A DNA stretch of 64,000 nt from Platanthera guangdongensis (taxonomy: Eukaryota; Streptophyta; Magnoliopsida; Asparagales; Orchidaceae). The position numbers were made by a program, and so were the translations under genes. This document shows positions 20,481 through 29,889 of the stretch, piece after piece. The stretch lies in NCBI GenBank assembly GCA_039583875.1, contig CM077162.1, positions 112,436,589-112,500,588 on the forward strand, written 5' to 3'. The notes under the pieces are model-generated. The model worked only from the letters and a program-made list of their open reading frames with translations. It was not told where the DNA came from and did no database searches. Within the stretch, counting starts at the first letter, position 1, and the number at the start of each line of letters is the position of its first letter.

Positions 20481-20716
20481 GTGGGGGAGCACCCATCGGC
20501 GAGACGAGCCCTCCTGGTCATCTCGCGGGTGTCTTTTGCTCTGGGACCCTCTCGCCACTAAGAGCCTACTCACGTCTCAAAAGTGGGCGTCTCGCCCACT
20601 GTAGAGACCACCCGTCTCGCCCCCTGTGAGTGGACCACCTGGTCCCACTCGCCAATCAGCACCTCTCGCCAACTATTTCTATTCGCACCTTGACGGCCTC
20701 TCGCGAGCCCGAGGTT
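20481..20716. repeat. CTCGC/GCGAG repeat cluster in U3
   Basis: About a dozen TCTCGCC, GGCGAGA and CTCGCGAG words in 235 bp in both orientations. It sits in U3 upstream of the TATA box, the same place as the palindrome clusters in other LTRs. Confidence 0.8.
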
Positions 20717-20721
20717 GTACA

Positions 20722-22299
20722 TTGCTGAACTAAAAAGAGCTTCAACTAACTTTTCCTGCCTTCTGGCTAACTCTGCTGGACTTGGCTTTCAAGCTTATTG
20801 AAGAAGATGAAGTCCAGCTGCCTCTATTTTTAATATTTCCCTTCTGTATTCTGCATTTGTTCTCCGAATATTTTTCGTGTGTTTTTCGTCACCCTAAGCA
20901 TGCTTGTTGGTGCAGATGAAGATGACACCAGCAATCTTGTTGTTGAAGATGTTGATCTTAACATCTAACTTGATATGCCCTTGAATTGCTTGTCTTGGGC
21001 TCTCTGTTCTTCAGCCACACCACTAGCAATGTCAATTAGGAAGAAATATTATTACTGTTAACTCTTTTTGTAAAGATCATTTTCTTTTATTTATTGTAAC
21101 CCAATAGCTCTTTTAGCAATGGGTCCCACAACATTAATGATGGCTGCATCTTTGCTTTAACTCCTAACTGCCGTACTGTAGGCATGTGACACATTTTGTG
21201 GTGTACTATGCCTTTGCCGCTAACAATTTGAATATGGTTGACTTTTTGACTTGCTTACATCAACGCCTAAAGACTTGGTCAAAGTTCAAACATCAGAAGA
21301 ATAGGGGTTCAGTGAAAGACCTTCACTCAACGCCAAAGTACTTAGACATTTCTATCTATCTAGGCGGTGACAGCGTTGAGTGAGTAAAGTTCACTAAATG
21401 CTTTTTGCCTTAACCACATTCTGCATTTTAGGCGTTGAGAGTATTGAGTGAACATTCCTCGCTCAACGCTATCTGCCTTAGCCATTTTTGCTTCTTCAGC
21501 AGCATAAGCGTTGAGAGTGTTTAGTGAGAATGCCTCACTCAAATCTTTATGCTTTAACTAATTCTGTATAAAGACGTTGAGAGCATTGATAGTGTTGAGA
21601 GAGTTGAGTGAGCACGCCTCACTCAACGCTTTCTGCCTTAGCTATTTCTATTTCAGAAATTTGTTTAAGTTCGAAGAACTCTGAACTCATTTCGATGAAT
21701 GAGTGAAAACTCAGTTCGACAAATTTAGAGTTCAGCTTGACGAACAAGTGAAAGTTTAGATTTACAAACTCAAGATTTAGTTCGACGAACTCTGAACTCA
21801 GTTTGACGAAATTGGACTTAGCCAAATTTCTAAGACTCTGAGCTTAGTGCAATGAACGACTAGCTCAGCTAGACGAACTCTGAACGCAGTTCGACGAATT
21901 TGGACTTAGCCACTTTTTAGCTCATTTGTTTTTAGGCCTATACTGTTATTTGCCTGACTCACAACCTTTTGTTGTATGGCATTGAGTGAGTTGAATTCAC
22001 TCAACGCCACTGGACTTAGCCACATTATAAGATTGCCAAATCATGACTTTGACTGAATAGCCTTTACACAGCACCATAAGTCATCTGGCGTTGAGTGAAT
22101 GATCCTCACTCAACGCATGTGGACTTGGACAAATTTTTTGTCATTCCACAACTTAGATAAGAACTTACCTGACTAAGACGCTCAGGCTATTTGTCCAATC
22201 ATTGCTACAAGGACATCCTGCAATCATTAAACTTGAACACAAGTTAGATCACCACATGTGTATGCATTGTTTGTTAGGCCTTCTTCAAATCCAGTACAC
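20722..22299. repeat. Diverged repeat X1 (copia-associated), no coding content
   Basis: Non-coding. From about 21121 it aligns block by block with X2 (from 26518): GGGTCCCACAACATTAAT versus GGGGCCCACATAATGA, then a shared stretch before the palindrome cluster, and a shared end (AAGGACATCCTGCAATCATTA versus AAGGAACATCCAGCACATGATTA). It is followed by a minus-strand Sirevirus-like LTR end. The part 20722-21120 has only short frames with no recognisable domain. Confidence 0.6.
21321..22115. repeat. Two palindrome types in X1: GCGTTGAGTGAG and TTCGACGAACTC
   Basis: 21321-21640 and 21975-22115 carry GCGTTGAGTGAGTAAG...CACTCAACGC hairpin words. 21660-21920 carries TTCGACGAACTCTGAACTC words close to those of the Sirevirus LTR at 27681. 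Both kinds are inverted pairs of 8-11 bp. Confidence 0.85.
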
Positions 22300-22985
22300 T
22301 GAGATCAATGTACCCAACACTAAATCACCTAGAGGGGGGGGGGGTAGTGAATACGTTTCTTAGTCTCTTATGACTTTCTTTTATTTTTCTTCTTAATTGC
22401 TTTGTGAGTTAGTGGTTTTCTGCTTTCAATAAACACAACTTGCAACAAAGAAACAACACAAGAAGCACACACATAATTTATAGTGGTTCCCCAGATTATG
22501 GGTACGTCCACTTTCCCTCCTACCTTTCTAACTTATTTTTAGACAAGGCACTTCTCCAAAAACTCAGCTCTAAAGAGCTTACACCATAGATCCCTCAGGA
22601 TCTCTCAGTCTCCTCTAAGACTTACAACTCAGGCCAAAGCCCTACCTCATAGCAAACTTGCTCCTACAACTTAGATATCAACTGATCACCTACCTCAGGC
22701 CAACGGCCCTACCACTCAAGCTGGGAGGACAGTCCTACCTCAGATCCACAAAGGATCCTACCTCAAAGAGAATGACTCTCCTACAGCTCAGGCACAAAGG
22801 CCATACCTCAGATCTAATATATCCTACAACTCAGGCACAAGTTGCATACAACTTAGAGAGAATGACTCTCCTGCATTTGCCTCAAGATCCCTACAGCTCA
22901 GTGATCAAATGATCACCTACATCAAATCCAAACTGGATCCTACTCTCAGAGAGTATTACATATGGTGAAAATTCATGCTAGAGAG
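22300..22985 (-). mobile_element. Sirevirus-like copia LTR fragment (R-U5 end)
   Basis: Read on the minus strand it has GGGGAACCACTATAAATTAT near 22480 and a C-run followed by CTCTAGGTGATT near 22325, in the same order as in the LTRs at 27555 and 46292 (GGGGAACCACTATAAATT, then a C-run, then CTCTAGAGTAATC). The right border is the end of the next LTR at 22986. Confidence 0.65.
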
Positions 22986-24300
22986 TGATTCTAAATCGAT
23001 AAGGCAAGTCTACCAATCGTTCTAGAGTATAGGAACAAGTGTCGTATTAGACTCGGGGCATAATGACTACTCTACTCAGGCAAATTAATATTATTTTATC
23101 AAATATAAAAATAGGTTAATTACAACCATAGAAAGAAAATGAAATAAAAGTTATAACTTGATCAATACGGACTTTGAAATAAAATAATATTTTCATGAAA
23201 GCAAACTTCTAAATTACTTACTTCGACCGTGGAGGTTCCCAAATTACAAAAGTGGCTCTCTCGATTATACGCTATCGACTAAACTTAGGTTGATCGATTA
23301 AGACCTCTCGGCCAATTGAAACCCTAAAGCTCGCTTTATGCGGTGAACACCGCTATTGGATTCGACTCCAATTCGGAATATTCATGTCATCCTGTCTCGA
23401 GGAGTGCATGAGAATCATTCTACCCTTGAGTGACCTAACCGTATCCACAACCTCTCGGTAAATCAATGATACGGATCTAATATCGAAAAGTGAATTAGAT
23501 GCAATTGAAATCAAAGGCAAATTAAAGCGAGAAATAAAGAGAGTTTCAAAAGGAAGTATTACATTCAAATATCATCATGATCAAGTGTTAATTGAAATTA
23601 GCTACTTGACATGATGTAAAAACAACATAAAAAGGAAGTCATGATAAAAAGTGCTTGAATTGAAATAACAAAGCAAAGCTAATCTATGAAATTGAAATTA
23701 CATAAAAGAAGTGCAAGAAAACCACTGAAATTGGCTAACAATGTACTCCAAATTTACTCCCAAGATACCTCCTCAGCTCCTGACTTGATCTGGAATTTAT
23801 AGGATTTTGCTAGAAACTCCCACCCCTCGGTCACGACCATGACTAGGGGGCATGTAAGGTGCAGAACCGTCCTCTTGAAAGACTAGGAACGTTGGGAGAA
23901 AACTGCCAAAATTCGCCATTCTGTGGGTCACGCCCCAAGGTCACGCCTATGACCTAGGGCATGTCTATACTGTTACTGAAAATGACGTGAAGGATGAATG
24001 GCAGGAGTTAATCTGGCATTGCTGAAGAGGTCACTCCCCTAGGTCATGCTCGTGACCTAGGGTGTAAGCTTGAAACTGCTGGATCAGAAATTGTCTTCAT
24101 AATGCGCGGCACGCCTGGATGTCACGCCTTCGAGTCACGCCCGTGACTATGAGGTCACGCCCATGTCCTGGGTGTATAACTTTAATCCGACGTGGAAATG
24201 AATTTTGGTGCACCTTTATGGGTCACGCCTATGGCCTGAAGGTCACACTCGTGACCGGGGTGTGTAAATTCTTATTTCTCCAGATGGCGAGGAAGAAGAT
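22986..24300 (-). mobile_element. Athila-like LTR, minus strand (solo or fragment)
   Basis: Plus-strand start TGATTCTAAATCGATAAGGC is the reverse of an Athila-type LTR end. Minus-strand words AATACGACACTTG, CCTATACTCTAGAACGAT and TTGCCTT correspond to AATACGACACTTGATTCTATAC...AACGATAAG...TTGCCTT at the end of the LTR at 51400-53119. Both have a TATA box after a GTCACG palindrome cluster. The right border is uncertain: beyond about 24285 the two LTRs no longer align. Confidence 0.7.
23816..24262. repeat. Palindrome cluster GGTCACGCCCGTGACC in U3
   Basis: At least six copies or variants: GGTCACGCCTATGACC near 23950, GGTCATGCTCGTGACC near 24043, GAGTCACGCCCGTGAC near 24130, GGTCACACTCGTGACC near 24241. 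Each is often followed by a GGGCATGT/GGGTGTGT word. Confidence 0.92.
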
Positions 24301-24556
24301 GACTCCCATCTGTGTGTGTGAAAAAAGATTCTTTCTTCAATCAGAGCTCTGCCTTTTTCATTCCGCCTGTTGATGCACGAAAAAGGCACCGTATAGTTAA
24401 CACGGAGGTGTTTGGTCTCACAAGCTAAGTGAAGAAGAGGGTTACGGGGTTGATGAGTAAGAGTAAGCTTCTGAGTGCTCGAGAGTGGAGCAAACAATTG
24501 TCTGAGGGTTGCGGGGATAGAGGAGAGATTTGCTGAGAGTATCCAGGAAGGCTAAT

Positions 24557-24636
24557 GATCAGCGGAGGAGGTTGATGATCACCGTAGGAGGTTGATGATC
24601 AGCGGAGGAGGTTGATGATCAGCGGAGGAGGTTGAT
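24557..24636. repeat. 20-bp tandem repeat, four copies
   Basis: GATCAGCGGAGGAGGTTGAT repeated four times, the second copy with ACCGTAGG in place of AGCGGAGG. Confidence 0.95.
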
Positions 24637-25140
24637 CAGGATCTGTCGAGCAGATGGTTACTTTGACGGTTGTGCTTGCAGGTTTATGCTGAGAGAGCTA
24701 AGCTGAGCTGAGAAGAAGAGAGAGGGGCCACTAGCAGTGGCAACAGTAGACTTCGCCCCCCGCGGCTTAAATACCACTCTTGCGATGGGCTTTCCTTTGA
24801 TTAATATTGAGTTATTACAGCTTGTTATTACACCTTTACAAGAAAGCAATAAATGGGTACAAAGGGGAAGCTGGCGGCTAAGGAAGAATTTGCCAGAAGG
24901 AAAGGCCGTGCGGAATGGGGACTGAGGCTGGTAGGACACGCGGTTACAACTAGAGGGGGTGTGGACTTGGAGAAGGAGTCCTCAGAAAGTGGAGAGGGCT
25001 TCTTTCGAGCACGAGCATTGAGTGAAGCTCTGAACCTTGGGGTCTCTCCAGCTTGACCTCAATGAGAGGTATGAGGGTCTATTTATAGGCCCAAGGAGGT
25101 AACGACTTTCGGTGACATTGCCCCCGGTGAGGTGATAACT

Positions 25141-26345
25141 TGAGCGAGAAAAGGATGTAGTCCGCCGAGTCCACAAGAGGCCGTGCGGATGGGGGCTTGC
25201 TTCTAGAACTGGTCATGCTGATGGCGGACTAGGAGGAGTCTGCGCCTACTACTGGCAGACTGAGAGGGCTCCGCCCGAACTGAGCTGATCGAGCCAGCGC
25301 CAAGATTGTGCGGGCTGAGGGAATATCCGCCCACTGCTGGGAAGCAGGAGCTGGAAGCTAAGAGGAGGATTGCGAGGAGAATCCACAGAGTCCGCCGCTG
25401 CTAAACTGAGCGAGTGCATGCTAAGGGTGCGAGCTAAAGGATATCCACCAAGTCTGCAGAGTCTGCACGAGACTGCGCGGTCTGGGACTGTCTTGATGAG
25501 GTTATGCTGCCTACCGGACTGGGAGCAGTCCGCCACTACTGATCGAGCCCGTGCCAAGACTATGCGGGCTGATGAGATATCTTCCTGCTGCTGGGAGGCG
25601 GATGCTAGAGGCTGAGGGATGGCGGGCTGAATAGCGAATCCACTGAGCACGTAGAGTCTGCCGCTGCTGACATGCTGAGTACACCTATGCAGTTTAATGA
25701 GGTGGCTGGCTGCTGAAACTGCTGGGGTTCATCAATGTCGGCAGACTGGAAGGCTTGATTGCACTTCGAGTCTGCCCAACTCGCGATGAACTGAACGGCT
25801 ACTGATCTTTGCATGTAGCTGGAGAGCTGTAGCATACGCACTCCTCAGGCAGACTGAAGAAGCTGGCTGCCCATGCTGCTAGAGTCCGCCACTGTTGAAT
25901 GGAACTTGCCCCACCTGTTGGGTGATAAGGGATGGGCATCCTGCCGAAGTGATGAGATAGGCCGCGCGTGTTGGCGAGGTGGAAACTGGGGTAGCTGATT
26001 GGCGACCTGGGTGCAGGTCGCCAATATGGCTATGCGGCGAGCTGGAGGGTTGTCGACGCTGGTGAAGTTATGCGGCCTAGATGGATGCCGCTTGTCGTTA
26101 TGGCGGTCTGGGCTGATAGACATCTGAGTCCGTCAACATTGGACATCACCTGTCAGGAGCGGGCTAAGTAACGGCTAGTTGCCGGCTTAGATGGATAAAT
26201 ATCCGAGTCCGGCAAAGGGGCACCTGTTGAGTTAAGCTTGAGGTTTAACTGACAAGGGGCACGACCTGTAGGGGCGGACTAAAGAGGCAGTTCGCTGCCC
26301 CTGCCGACCAAGGAAATAGTTGCGGCCTGGGCGCTCAGACCGCTG
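25141..26345. repeat. GGCGGACT/AGTCCGCC cluster in U3
   Basis: More than fifteen variants of TCCGCC, GCGGACT, AGTCTGC and GGCAGACT in both orientations, for example GGCGGACTAGG near AGGAGTCTGCGCC (about 25223-25246) and GGCAGACTG near GGCTCCGCC (about 25254-25275), which can pair as hairpins. Confidence 0.8.
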
Positions 26346-26689
26346 AGACCGCCCAAGTTGTACAGCCTTTGAGGACAAAAAAGCATGTCTGCCTACCCTA
26401 AGATGTCGCGACCTCCAGGAGGATCCCGGAGCAGGCCTCGACTAGCAAGCTGGCTTCCTTGGGAAGGATCATCGATTTTGGGGTTAATACCGCCGCTCAA
26501 CGGCTCTTTGAGCCGCGGGGCCCACATAATGAGTTGGTCGTTGCACCCTTACATTAACTACAAAAGTCTTGTGGTAGGCCTGCAACACCATTTGTTGCAT
26601 ACAGTAGCCTTCCCCCAATATTTTGAATTTTGCTTATAATTTTTGACATCAGCACCTGTTGACTTAGTCCAATTCAAACACATTAGTAT

Positions 26690-27010
26690 AGACATTGAGT
26701 GAGTAGGCTTCACTAAATGCTAAAACACTTAGACAGATTTTGTCACTAGGTGTTGAGTGAGTAAGCTTCACTAAACGCCAAAGCACTTAGACAGATCTTC
26801 TGTCACTAGACGTTGAGTGAGTAAGCTTCACTCAACGCCAAAACACTTAGATAGATTTTCTATCACTAGGCATTGAGTGAGAAGCTTCACTCAACGCCAA
26901 AGCACTTAGATAGATTTTTTGTCACTAGGCGTTGAGTGAGTAAGCTTCACTCAATGACAAAATACTTAGACTGATTTTCTGTCACTAGGCGTTGAGTGAG
27001 CACCCCTCAC
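26690..27010. repeat. 60-bp tandem repeat built around a hairpin
   Basis: GTTGAGTGAG starts at 26752, 26812, 26872 (as ATTGAGTGAG), 26931 and 26991, a period of 59-60 bp. Each unit has GCGTTGAGTGAG, AGTAAGCTT, CACTCAACGC and then CACTTAGACAGATTTTCTG. Further single hairpins of the same type continue to 27431. Confidence 0.93.
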
Positions 27011-27549
27011 TCAATGCTTTTAGAATCTGTCAATTATATTGAAGTGGAGTTGAGTGAGTAGATATCACTCAACGCTTTTGTCCTTAAGATAGTATCTCAG
27101 TTGATTAGGAGTTGATGTCTTTTGACAAAATTCTGTGTTTGAAACATCATGGCTCTGACTAAATTAGGGTCAGTCAACACTATGTCCTCATGGCTTTGAG
27201 TGAGTTTGCCTCACTCAACGCCTGTGGACTTAGTCAAATAACTACACAGATTTTCTATGGCTTTAAAAGGATGAGCTATACTCAACGAATAATCTGTATA
27301 TCATTGAGTGAGTAGACAACACTCAATTCCTGTGAATTTAGCCACATTTTCAGATTGCCAATAGCTTGGCTTTGACTATGCATGCAGTACTCACAGCTTT
27401 TAGTCATATGGCGTTGAGTGAGTAGACTTCACTCAATGCCTGTGGACTTAAATGATTTTTCGTCTTTCTACAATCTCTACCTTGTGATAATATGTCACCA
27501 TCACTTAGACAATCTGTCTAAACCTATTCCAAGGAACATCCAGCACATG

Positions 27550-27554
27550 ATTAG
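27550..27554. repeat. Left target-site copy of the Sirevirus-like element
   Basis: ATTAG, matching ATGAG at 47905-47909 in four of five bases. Confidence 0.6.
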
Positions 27555-29101
27555 TGGTGGATCCCTAGTTTGGATTTCGGGTAGGTTCACTAATTTGGAT
27601 GTCAACCCTACATGGACCAGCCAATAGAAGACCTCAGATGACTGAAGACTTAGGGAAAATCAAGTTCAGTATATAAGTTTGACGTTCGTCGAACTCAGCT
27701 CAATGATCGTTGATCGCTGATCGACGAACTCAGAGTTAATTCTCTGAGTTGAGCTCAATAATATTCGAGCTCAGGTCGACGAAGTCTGGATTTCAAATTT
27801 AACAAATTATTTCTAGAATATTTTTCTCTAAACTCAGCTCGACAAAGATAGATTATCAGCTCAACAAACTTGTGGTGCAGAATTCGAAAGTTCATTGTGC
27901 TCAGGTCAACGAACTTGGATTTCAGGTCGATGATCAAGTTTTCTTAGGTCGACGAATAGGATTTCTCAACTCGATGAACTTGGATCTTAGGTCGACGAAA
28001 TCTTTTTTATGGTCGACGATTTCTGTTGCAATTCGAGACTTAGAACTTTCCATATTTTATGTCCTTTATTCATATTATTTAGCAGTGATTTCCTGAAGTG
28101 ATTAATGCTTATATTCTCTGAATATGGCCATTACTGGCATCATTAATTATGGTCTTCATCAGGTTAATTACTTGCTTAATTAATTGGGACAGTTGGGGAA
28201 AATCATCAATGCAAATATTCTCCAGCCGATTTTCATTCTCCAGGAAGTCAGCATTCAATGCAGACAATTCAAAATTCAAAGGAGAATTTCGACAGAGAAT
28301 ATAAAAGAGATTTCTCTTATTTGAGTCGATAGCAAGACAGTAACAAGGAAGATGATAACAGAACTAGAGAACATACAAAAAATCTCTTAGACATTCTCTG
28401 TGCAAAAAATACTTTGTTTTCACCTTGATTTTTCTGATGAAGTAGAAGAACAACAAACACAAAATCAAGAGTCTTCTTCAACTTCAACTCCCGGAGCTTT
28501 CAAGGACAACAATCACTATCAGTCAGAAGTTCCTGGGTTACTACAAGTCAAGGCTGAATACCTACTACACCCTGTGTAAGGCTTCAAGTGATTTCTGGAG
28601 AAGCCTTGACAACAACAATCCACTTGTCTTCTCAGTTGTTTGAGAAAGAGAAGACACCAACAATCTCTCTTCCCCCTCATGTATAAAGGGTTTATTAACT
28701 CCCTTCAAAAGTTTATTTCAGTTTTTGGGCACCTGATCAAAAGCTCAAAAGTGGAAGTCACCTCATCAAAACTTTCAGTGGATTCTTACCAGGGTGGTGG
28801 AAGAGTGGAAGTACCCAGGTTGGGGAACCACTATAAATTCTTGTGTTGACTGGTTGCCCCTTTTCTTGTTGTTCTTGTTATGGCTGTGATAGGCTAGTAG
28901 TGATGTGATATATTTTTATGTTGTGTTACATTAGGTCATCTTAGATAGGTTTACCTTACTATTAATATTGGTATCAATTATTCATTTCTCTGATATAAAA
29001 ATCCTAAACAGCCAAAAAGTTTTAAATACTCTATTCCCCCCCCTCCCCCCCCCCCCCCCCCCCCCCCCGCTAGAGTAATCAGATCTAACCCCTATCTTTC
29101 A
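27555..29101 (+). mobile_element. 5' LTR of the Sirevirus-like element (1547 bp)
   Basis: TGGTGGATCCCTAG...CTATCTTTCA. It lacks a 66-bp stretch present in the 3' LTR (46345-46410), which accounts for the whole length difference. The U3 palindrome cluster is at 27681-28026. It contains a run of about 30 C residues (29040-29068) near the end. Confidence 0.88.
27681..28026. repeat. Palindrome cluster TTCGTCGAACTC / CTCGACGAAC (5' LTR)
   Basis: About ten words of GTTCGTCGAACTCAG, GTCGACGAA and CGATCGTTGATCGCTG type in 345 bp. The matching cluster in the 3' LTR is at 46491-46852. Confidence 0.92.
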
Positions 29102-29120
29102 ATTGATATCAAAGTAGGTT
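29102..29120 (+). promoter_or_regulatory. Primer-binding site (degenerate)
   Basis: TTGATATCAAAGTAGG right after the LTR end; resembles the initiator tRNA-Met site TGGTATCAGAG with several changes. Confidence 0.6.
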
Positions 29121-29196
29121 CCTTTGTTTGTACATGCTAGCACTTGAACCAAAACAACCTTTGTTAGATCTGATCTTAGTTTGGTTATTACACAAC

Positions 29197-29889
29197 ATGG
29201 AATAGAACAAAGACTATGCAAGCACCAGACCTCCAGTCTATAATTTGAATAAATTTGCAATCTGAAAGGCAAGAATCAGCATGTATATGAATTCTATTGA
29301 TGAGGACATCTATAATTCTATTTTGACAGGTCCTCATCAACCAATAGCTGCTACATCTACATCTACATCAACATCAAGCACTCATGTTGTTCCACCACCT
29401 GAGTGGATAGATGCTCAAAAAAGGCAAAGATTGTAGATGCAAAGGTCATGAATATATTGGCTTAGACTATGTCAGATGACATATTTCAGAAAGTGGCTGA
29501 ATGCACTTCTATAAAAGCAATTTGGGACTCTTTAAACCAAATGGTTGTTGGTTCAGCTGATGAGAGAAAGGACAGGAGATCAACCCTTATCTCTCAGTAT
29601 GAAAATTTCAAGAAAGATGAAGCAGAATCTGTTAGTGACATGTACAACAGATTAAGTTTAATAATCAGTGAGCTGAAGACCTTGGACAAAGACATCTCTC
29701 TCACTGAGGTGAATGATAAGATCCTCATGTGCTTCCCAAGCACATGAGATTCCAGGATATGACCAATTAAGGAGGCCAGAAGTTTGAATGAGATCTCTGC
29801 AGAATCTCTCCTAGGAAAGCTCAAATCTTATGAGCAGTTGATCAAGTCTAGAGAAGTTGCTGAACAAAAGATTCCTACATCATCAAGGA
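29197..29889 (+). pseudogene. Sirevirus gag pseudogene, 5' piece
   Basis: ATG at 29197, then a copia gag (UBN2-like) domain: LTGPHQP near 29330, then AIWDSLNQM near 29518 and SDMYNRLSLIISELKTL near 29637. Stops include a TAG as third codon, a TGA in place of Trp near 29267, a TAG near 29434, a TAG in front of TMSDD near 29466 (CAG type) and a TGA near 29746. It is interrupted at 29889 by the minus-strand Tekay-like element and resumes at 38205. Confidence 0.8.
29885..29889. repeat. Target-site duplication AAGGA, left
   Basis: Identical to 38205-38209 on the other side of the nested element; joining the flanks restores an open gag frame. Confidence 0.85.

Larger units (their letters stand above)
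18039..20721 (-). mobile_element. Tat/Retand-like Ty3/gypsy element, 5' part (minus strand)
   Basis: Minus-strand order from right to left: LTR (19995-20721), short leader, gag, protease. The rest of pol is missing because the copy 2 Tekay-like element begins at 18038 in the middle of the protease frame. The DNGSS-type protease motif is characteristic of the Tat/Athila branch. Confidence 0.75.
19995..20721 (-). mobile_element. LTR of the Tat/Retand-like element (727 bp)
   Basis: On the minus strand it starts TGTACAACCTCGGGC (20721) and ends GGCTTCAACA (19995), followed by the GTTCTGGTGCGGTGAG primer-site region. A second LTR at 24368-26364 has the same ends (TGTACAACTTGGGC and CATCAACA), which supports both borders. 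TATA box CTATAAATAGG at 20264-20274 on the minus strand. Confidence 0.75.
24368..26364 (-). mobile_element. Second Tat/Retand-like LTR (1997 bp, minus strand)
   Basis: Minus-strand start TGTACAACTTGGGC (26364) and end TTTCGTGCATCAACA (24368). TATA box CTATAAATAGACC at about 25078-25090. U3 is about 1.3 kb and rich in GGCGGACT/AGTCCGCC words; R-U5 contains a 20-bp tandem repeat. No gag follows on the left; the element is cut by the LTR ending near 24300. It is either a solo LTR or a 5' LTR that lost its body. Confidence 0.7.
26365..27554. repeat. Diverged repeat X2, left part
   Basis: Homologous to X1 from about 26518. It ends at 27554 where the Sirevirus-like element is inserted and resumes at 47905. 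26365-26517 shows nothing recognisable except a GAGGATCC palindrome. No coding content. Confidence 0.6.

Noticed and set aside
20880..21050. Possible exon after TTGGTGCAG near 20915
   Set aside because: A good acceptor-like site precedes an ATG, but the frame closes after about 17 codons and has no domain; probably chance.
21321..22115. Microsatellite or satellite DNA in X1
   Set aside because: The words are dispersed inverted pairs with unequal spacing, not a head-to-tail array; only 26690-27010 is a true tandem array.
25249..26123. Minus-strand frames at 25249-26123 as a gene
   Set aside because: They lie in a GC-rich U3 of a Retand-like LTR; composition comes from the GGCGGACT repeats and no domain is seen.
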